Part shown: positions 57,863 through 64,000 of the stretch, piece after piece | How positions within the stretch are numbered: position 1 is the first letter of the stretch | Layout: each line of letters starts with the position of its first letter | Source of the DNA: Lineus longissimus | Lineage: Eukaryota > Nemertea > Pilidiophora > Heteronemertea > Lineidae | Length of the DNA stretch: 64,000 nucleotides | Reading direction: 5' to 3' | NCBI RefSeq assembly: GCF_910592395.1 | Contig: NC_088313.1 | Location: 8,434,501-8,498,500, forward strand | The notes under the pieces: model-generated | What the model saw: the letters and a program-made list of their open reading frames with translations, nothing else | Database searches by the model: none | Told to the model about the DNA's origin: nothing | Translations under genes and position numbers: made by a program

Positions 57863-60518
57863 TAACACAACTGTTTGACATGGGGGAGCCCCCCCCCCCC
57901 CCCCAAATCCCCGTCCTTATGACGTGTTTAAGCCAGTGCATTGGGGGAGTCCCCCAAAGCCTCACCCTTCTTACATGTTTTAGCAAGAGAAATGGGGGGA
58001 AGGCCCCCCAACATACTCTCAATAAGTCCTTCTGAGACGCTTATCCCGAGGCAATGGAATGGAACCCCCAAACCATCTCCAGTCCTTCTGACACCTTATA
58101 ACTCACACAACGTAGTGAGTGTAATGGTTACGTATGTATACACTGTATTCAAATTCATATATCCATCATGTCCATCGAATCTGAAAAAAATTGTGCAGAC
58201 CCATGACAATTCTGGTTTCGGTACAGTTTGTCGCATTCCATATGGGTCGCGCGTTGGCCGATCCTGCATTCACGACGCACCGCACCCACAGTTACCACGT
58301 CGGACGTGATTCCAATTGTTTCCTTCCACGTGACGCAATTATTTCATGACGTCATGAGCCATTGACCATTCAGACAAGTAGATTTATTTACACCGGCGCC
58401 ACAGAAGTGCGGTTGTGGGACATCATGTATTTAAAAACCGTCTGCTAGGACATACAGGACAACGTCGGCGGAGACAGTTGTGACACTTCATTGCAGACAA
58501 AGCAAACACAAACGTCTTCTACTTCTCGATTTACGTACTTTACTTCAAAAAAGTCAGTTTGAACACTACTGCACAAATATAGAGTGGTCTTAAAGTTCCA
58601 TTTGGATAGAGATTTGACGGACTGATTTGGAAATTCATTCCAACCATGCAACTGTTTAAGAAATGAGAAAAAGCTCCAGGGTGTCATGACATGCATGATG
58701 TGTCTTGCCTCTGCATTTTCGTCCTCAGAGGGTTTTCAACTTTCATATCATTGAAGAAATAATTCAGTCAAATCTACAAGTATATCAATCACATCATTTA
58801 TATAAAAATCGTCTTCTAGGACATACACGACAACGTCGGTGGATACGGCTTACTGGACTTTGCGCAACGAAACGAAACGAGCGAAATGGGGGAGCGACCA
58901 TTATGTTTTACCCCGGTACGTCAAGTTCGATACATGGTGTCAGTCACCAGTATGGATGTGTTTTCCATTATGAATACGTGTTTTTAAAAATCAAAATCAT
59001 GAATTTCCTTTCCATTAGAAGAAAACGATGACGACGTTTCAGTTTAGGAGTCTAAGTTTTGTGGTCCCAATGGCCAAAATACACTGGCTGAAAAGTCGAT
59101 TCACCGGTCACAAATGGTCGAAAATGACCCCCAAAACTTCAGACCCCCCAACCTGGTAATTATCACGGTCAGCCCACAACAAAATTTCTATGGTTTGAAG
59201 ATCTTACCCCGGGCTGTATTATCTGCCGGAAATTGATTTTCCTCGGCACGTCTGGGAATAATCTATGGGGCGCTAAAGTTGACCAATTCAACTTTTTAAT
59301 GCATTAGCAATTTGATAATAACTCACACAACGTAGTGAGTGTAATGGTTACGTATGTATATAAAGTGTAAACAAAATTCATATATCCATCATGTCCATCG
59401 AATCTGAAAAAATTTGTGCAGACCCATGACAATTCTGGTTCCGCTACAGTTTGTCGCATTCCATACAGGCCGCGCTGGCCGATCCTGCTTTCACGACGCA
59501 CCGCAACCACAGTTACCATGATTCCAATTGTTTCCTTCCTCGTGACGCAATTATTTCATGACGTCATGAGCCATTGACCATTCACGCAAGTAGATTTATT
59601 CACACCGGCGCCACTGTCCTGAAGTGCGGGTGTGGGACATCATGTATCTAAAAATCGTCTGCTAGAACATACAGGACAACAACGTCCGCGGAGACAGTTG
59701 TGACATTTCATTGCAGACGAAGTAAACGTCCTCTTCTTCTCGATTTACGTACTTTACTTCAAAAAGTCAGTTTTAACACTACTGCACAAATATAGAGTGG
59801 TCTTAAAGTTCCCTTTGGATAGAGATTTGACGGACTGATTTGGAAATTCATTCCAACCATGCAACTGTTTCAGAAATGAGAAAAAGCTCCAGGGTGTCAT
59901 GACATACATGATGTGTCTTGCCTCTGCATGCATTTTCGTACTCGAGGGTTTTCAACTTTCATATCATTGAAGAAATAATTCATTCCAATCTACAAGTATA
60001 TCAATCACATCATTTATTTAAAAATCGTCTGCTAGGACATACAGGACAACGTCGATGGAGACAGTTGTGACATTTCAATTTTCATTGCATAGAGATTTGA
60101 CGGACCGATTTGGAAATTCATTCTAACCGTGCAACTGTTTCAGAAATGAGAAAAAGCTCCTGGGTTTCATGACATGCATTCAATTATTATTTCACCAGAA
60201 AGAGCTGCTTCTGTCAGCAGATATGAGACAGCTACCGGGGCGGGGACTATTTCTTTATGGGGCCTTATTGTTCAGCGTCTCCAAGGAATTCTATTTTTAG
60301 AGTCCAATGGGGCAATGGGGGGGGGGGGGGGGGGGTTAGGGGGGCTTCCCCCAATGTACTGACTAAAACCTGTCACTTTCAGAGAACGGGGGAGGGGGTT
60401 TGGGGGACTCATCCCCCAATGTATGTACTGGCTACATAGGTCAGAAGGACGGGGGTTTGGGGGGCTCCCCCATGTCAAACAGTTGTGTGAGTTCACTAGA
60501 GATTGCTCTTTACATATT
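57835..60518. mobile_element. 2.7 kb TIR element with internal duplication
   Basis: Both ends read AATATGTAAAG..., then TCTAGTGAACT(A/C)ACACAACT and GTTTGACATGGGGGAGCCCC, for about 75 bp with some differences. C and G runs at 57891 and 60320 follow the ends. Inside, a block of about 730 bp (from 58093) is repeated from 59318, with a third partial copy from about 60015. The phrases taactcacacaacgtagtga and tgcaactgttt mark them. No transposase found. Non-autonomous, superfamily unknown. Confidence 0.65.
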
Positions 60519-61036
60519 AAATGTAATGTGTACCCGTAACCGCTTGAGGTCTGGACTAAAAACTTTGTTTACAAATTCACACCAAATTTCGTTTCAAAAT
60601 TATTCTTTGTTTGGCACCAGGGGGCGTAATGCAAAAAAAACATGAAACAGACGATGCGCGTAATGTACACTCTCAGCAAGCAAATAGTTGTGATCGTCGG
60701 TTTTTGATACGAATCGTTTCCTGTATGGCCGTTACAAGCCGTTGTCAGAATATGATGTGAACCTGTTTACCGTTCAATGCTGCTCCCTGTGACGCTGTAC
60801 CCGCAAATGTTCAATGAAAAAAATGCTGATGATGACTTATACGGCTTGTTCGCATCGTAAACATAGTGGTACCCGGGTTAACTGTCTTTGCGTTTGGCCT
60901 AATTTTACAACGATTACTCCCCATGTAACCATGATCTAGGATGGACAGGCTGTGTATTATGAATAGGAAAAGTCACCTAGGGACCGTTGCGTAGAATACT
61001 TTTTTGGCGAAATATTGCGCAAAGTCCAGTAAGCCA
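60519..61036. other. Spacer; no gene seen
   Basis: Contains caccagggggcgtaatgc and other phrases resembling the dispersed 300-bp repeats, but no supported coding region. Confidence 0.4.
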
Positions 61037-61044
61037 GATATTTG

Positions 61045-61751
61045 CGGCTGTTATAAAACGCGAAAATCCGCGGAAAAATCACAAAGCCGCCAGTAAATAC
61101 GCGCATAATATTTAATGATAATTATATTATACAAATAACAGCATAAATCATAAATCGGAGGCAAGAACTACCAGTTATCTGCACATTTCATCGGTCAGAT
61201 TTTAATCCTCTGGAGCGCCATTCATGCCATTCCGATCGACTCTTCTCTCTTTTTTTCTTGGTGTTGATAAACTTTGCATGTTATCTTCGACACCACCGTG
61301 GTTCCTTCCCTAACGGAACACATTACGAGGCTGCTTTCAAGTGTGATTAATGCCCAGATTGATGTACGTTACGGTATATGCCTCCTTCAAATATAAGTCG
61401 ATGACGAACTGAATTCTGGTCTACGAAAATTTTTTAGGACAATCTCCTTGCAGCTCGAACCTAACCATGCGACTGCACATTGGAGTCTATTTTAAGCAAT
61501 CACAAAAACTTACTTTGCGGCCCGTCTAGAGTATAAGTTTATTTCAAACCACAAGGTGCTTGTGATTTACGGCGGATACAGCGCACCATATAACGGGGAT
61601 TCCCAAAGACCTTGTCACCAGGAGTACTTCATGCGCACAACAATGCACACTACTAATATGAAAAACTCTCACCTGCGGTTCAGGTAGCCACCTTGTAGCC
61701 AAGTTAGATTTTTCCGCGGATTTCCGCGGAATCCGCGTTTTATAACAGCCG
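61045..61751. mobile_element. MULE-like MITE family M, copy 2
   Basis: A 707-bp element with the same CGGCTGTTATAAAACGCG ends as the copy at 27090-27767 and close similarity throughout. It has an extra stretch of about 45 bp near 61125-61165. An 8-bp target duplication GATATTTG lies at 61037-61044 and 61752-61759. Non-coding. Confidence 0.88.
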
Positions 61752-61772
61752 GATATTTGTGTATGTTTCTTC

Positions 61773-61931
61773 ACTATAGATTCATGCACTTGATTGGGAA
61801 CAACGTTTACATGACGTAGTGTTGGCCGTCGCGTCTCAACGTTACCGTAATGTAAAATGCATGGTGACGTGACGACGGCCAACACTACGTCATGTAAACG
61901 TTGTTCCCAATCAAGTGCATGGATCTATAGT
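61773..61931. mobile_element. Foldback hairpin element, about 61-bp arms
   Basis: The arms (61773-61833 and 61871-61931) start ACTATAGAT and include CATGCACTTGATTGGGAACA and ACGTTTACATGACGTAGTGT, almost perfectly complementary around a loop of about 37 bp. No coding. Likely a foldback or MITE-type element. A hAT-like element begins immediately after its right arm. Confidence 0.8.
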
Positions 61932-63969
61932 TAGGGTGTTCAGGTCAAAATAAACCATTACATATACAATTATTATTGCAGGCTATAATTCAAGTATCAG
62001 CTATTATAAGCATTATGGCTTTTACAGAATGGAAAAATTCCTGTTCAGTCCAAAGTTATAGGCATTTGAACTTCGCAAGATTTGGAAATTTTGACCAAGG
62101 GCTCCAAAGGGAAAATGCCTTACAGGGTCAAAGGTCAAATGGCATCCAACATGGCTGCCGGGGTGAGAAAATGATCAGTATTTTAGCTGTAGGAATCTTA
62201 TTTATGAATTTTTTCAGCAAAATTTTTAGAACGGAGTCATATTATGATGTCCGTCCTAACAAATCCAAAATGGCCGCTAAAATCCAAGATGGCTACCAAT
62301 AGTCCAAGATGGCCACCAAAACTATGCAACTTGGTAACCTTTTCTGCAGCTCTGACTCCCATTGCAAGCCAAAGGAGTAGTAAAACTTGATGATTACGGA
62401 TCTTCGGGTTGGAATTCAATATGGCAGGATTCCAAGATGGCCGCCAAGGACAAATATTGAAATATGGCTGCTAGTAATAAGGATGTTGGCAGATATCATT
62501 TCAGTTTCTTAAACTAAGACACTGGTATGATATGCAGCTTGAGGTCAGTCTATCTTTATCCACTATGATGCAACCGCCATCAGGCGGCCATGTTAAAACC
62601 AAGATGGCCACCATATTGAAACCAAGATGGCCGTCAAACTCTGCCAACACCATTAATATTCTAACCAGGCTTGTAATATATCAAAATGATCGGATGAGAG
62701 TAAGGACGCCAGTCGACTGTTTGAAATGTGGCTATTTACAGACACAGAAAGACTAGAAGCGTTATAAATCAAGGTCATACATTATTATTCAACTCATTTG
62801 CAAATTACAGATGAAAGTAACGGATAATACGCCTCAAGTACCATCGAATGTATTCGCTGCTTGACAACCACAATCCCTCATTGTGCTTAATCTGCCTCAA
62901 TTCTCTTCATTCAGCCAGATCTGAAAATAAAGAATAATACCTCAAAATAAAGAATAATACCTTAGTCGGTATTGGTACTTTCAATTATATCATTTATGTC
63001 AATGAGACATCTCCCCCAAGGCTTTATTGGTTCAGAGTTACAGATGGTGCAATAGTACACACAGCTATAGCCAAACATGGCCTGGTCTCTCCTAGAACAC
63101 TGCCACACTGTCATTAAAACCATGCAATGCTGAATGCATGAACCAGGAAATGAAAAGAAAAACATTGATATTTTCACCAAACTACCCAACAAAACCTTAC
63201 ATACAGAGCATTCGAGTCTCAGGACTGTCAAGAACAACATTAGTCAACTTACACGAGATAACAAGAATGAAAACATTGCCAAAATATACAATAAACCTAC
63301 CCAAACTGACTGAAATCAGCTGATTTTCTAATGCTAATTTAATTGGAAAAGTGCCCGGATGTTACGAAAATTGGGCATGCGCCACCATCGGCCAAGTTGG
63401 AACTACAAAATAAATTATAAACTCTTGATTCCGCTGGAGATGTCAAATTATCAAGAGATTTCAGAAGGGATAGTTAGGTGTTGTTTAGGAGTGTCAAATC
63501 TTGAAAATGCCTAAAATCGGTAAATATTGACGGAATTTCATCCGGTTTTGGACGAACAGCAAGAGTTTCAGCAGTAGAGTTCATTTCCGGAAAGATGATT
63601 TACATAGGTCATATGCCCTTTTGCGGAAAAGGCGCCAAAGATTTGACGAGCAAGTGACAGTTGGCCACGCCCCGTGCCGTCCTTATTAGCATAGCGTTAT
63701 GGCGGACGTGATGATCGCCACGACGGCCCAAGTTGTGCGTAATTTCTAATTTCTCCCCAAATACTCGATGAATTTCATTGAAATTTGAGACACTGAAAGA
63801 TTAGATACCTGTTTACCGTGGGTCTTCCTGGTTTCTTCATACATCATCGATAAGACACCGAAATTAACCGATCTTCAAGAGGTGTGAAAAGTTTTTTTCC
63901 GTCATTTTCTGTGCGTGACGCGAAAATGCGCTTACGGAACGTCGAAAGTCACGTGACCTGAACACCCTA
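61932..63969. mobile_element. 2 kb hAT-like non-autonomous element
   Basis: Inverted ends TAGGGTGTTCAGGTCA with a 7-bp direct repeat CTATAGT at 61925-61931 and 63970-63976. The TAGGG start and the length of the duplication recall hAT elements (normally 8 bp), so the assignment is tentative. The interior has repeated ccaagatggccgcc phrases (62145-62640) and no recognisable gene. Confidence 0.65.
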
Positions 63970-64000
63970 CTATAGTTAATAATGAATTTTTGTGGCTTAT

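Overview
This is animal nuclear DNA, most likely from a marine invertebrate. The evidence is AT-rich spacer, GT-AG introns in several genes, a tRNA-derived SINE, many cut-and-paste DNA transposons, and CR1-type LINE, BEL/Pao and tyrosine-recombinase retroelements. The taggcctaggcct and acatgtacatgta simple motifs are common in echinoderms, hemichordates, amphioxus and molluscs. The species cannot be fixed from the sequence alone. No bacterial operons, rRNA genes or CRISPR arrays are present. Nearly everything recognisable is mobile DNA, much of it nested.

Layout. 0.2-1.8 kb: spliced gag of a DIRS-order retrotransposon that runs off the left edge (minus strand). 3.57-12.51 kb: a Harbinger-like transposon (element O) split by a MULE-like MITE, by a complete Harbinger element (A, 5.67-9.84 kb) and by a small TA-flanked MITE. 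13.1-17.6 kb: the best candidate ordinary gene, four or five phase-consistent exons of unknown function, with a SINE and tandem repeats in its introns. 19.4-25.6 kb: a tandem duplication whose second copy carries a 4.6 kb insertion with a dead LINE inside. 26-30.3 kb: a broken gene fragment, a MULE-like MITE, a short duplication and a 1 kb TIR element. 30.3-36.6 kb: pieces of two BEL/Pao elements, interrupted by a 1.6 kb MULE-like element and by a dispersed tandem-structured repeat. 37.4-41.4 kb: an unidentified reading frame split exactly at a codon by Harbinger element B. 41.7-46.0 kb: a nearly full-length DIRS-order element (gag, RT, RNase H, tyrosine recombinase; minus strand), then minisatellites. 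48.3-51.1 kb: Harbinger element C. 51.2-64 kb: repeats, a 4.6 kb inverted-repeat-bounded region with a Cys/His-rich reading frame, a 2.7 kb TIR element, a second copy of the 27 kb MULE-like MITE, a foldback hairpin and a 2 kb hAT-like element.

How the genes work together. Elements A, B and C each encode a Myb/SANT-like DNA-binding protein on the plus strand and a convergent DDE (HARBI1-type) transposase on the minus strand. In characterised Harbinger systems such a pair acts jointly. In A, both genes read through without a lesion once spliced, and the element has matching TIRs and a CTG target duplication. A is therefore the one candidate autonomous, possibly recently active, element here. 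B has an intact transposase and a frameshifted Myb gene. C has lesions in both genes. O has the mirrored gene order and is dead.

Limits. All exon joins, TIRs and target duplications were worked out by eye. Family names rest on motif recognition, not on a database search.
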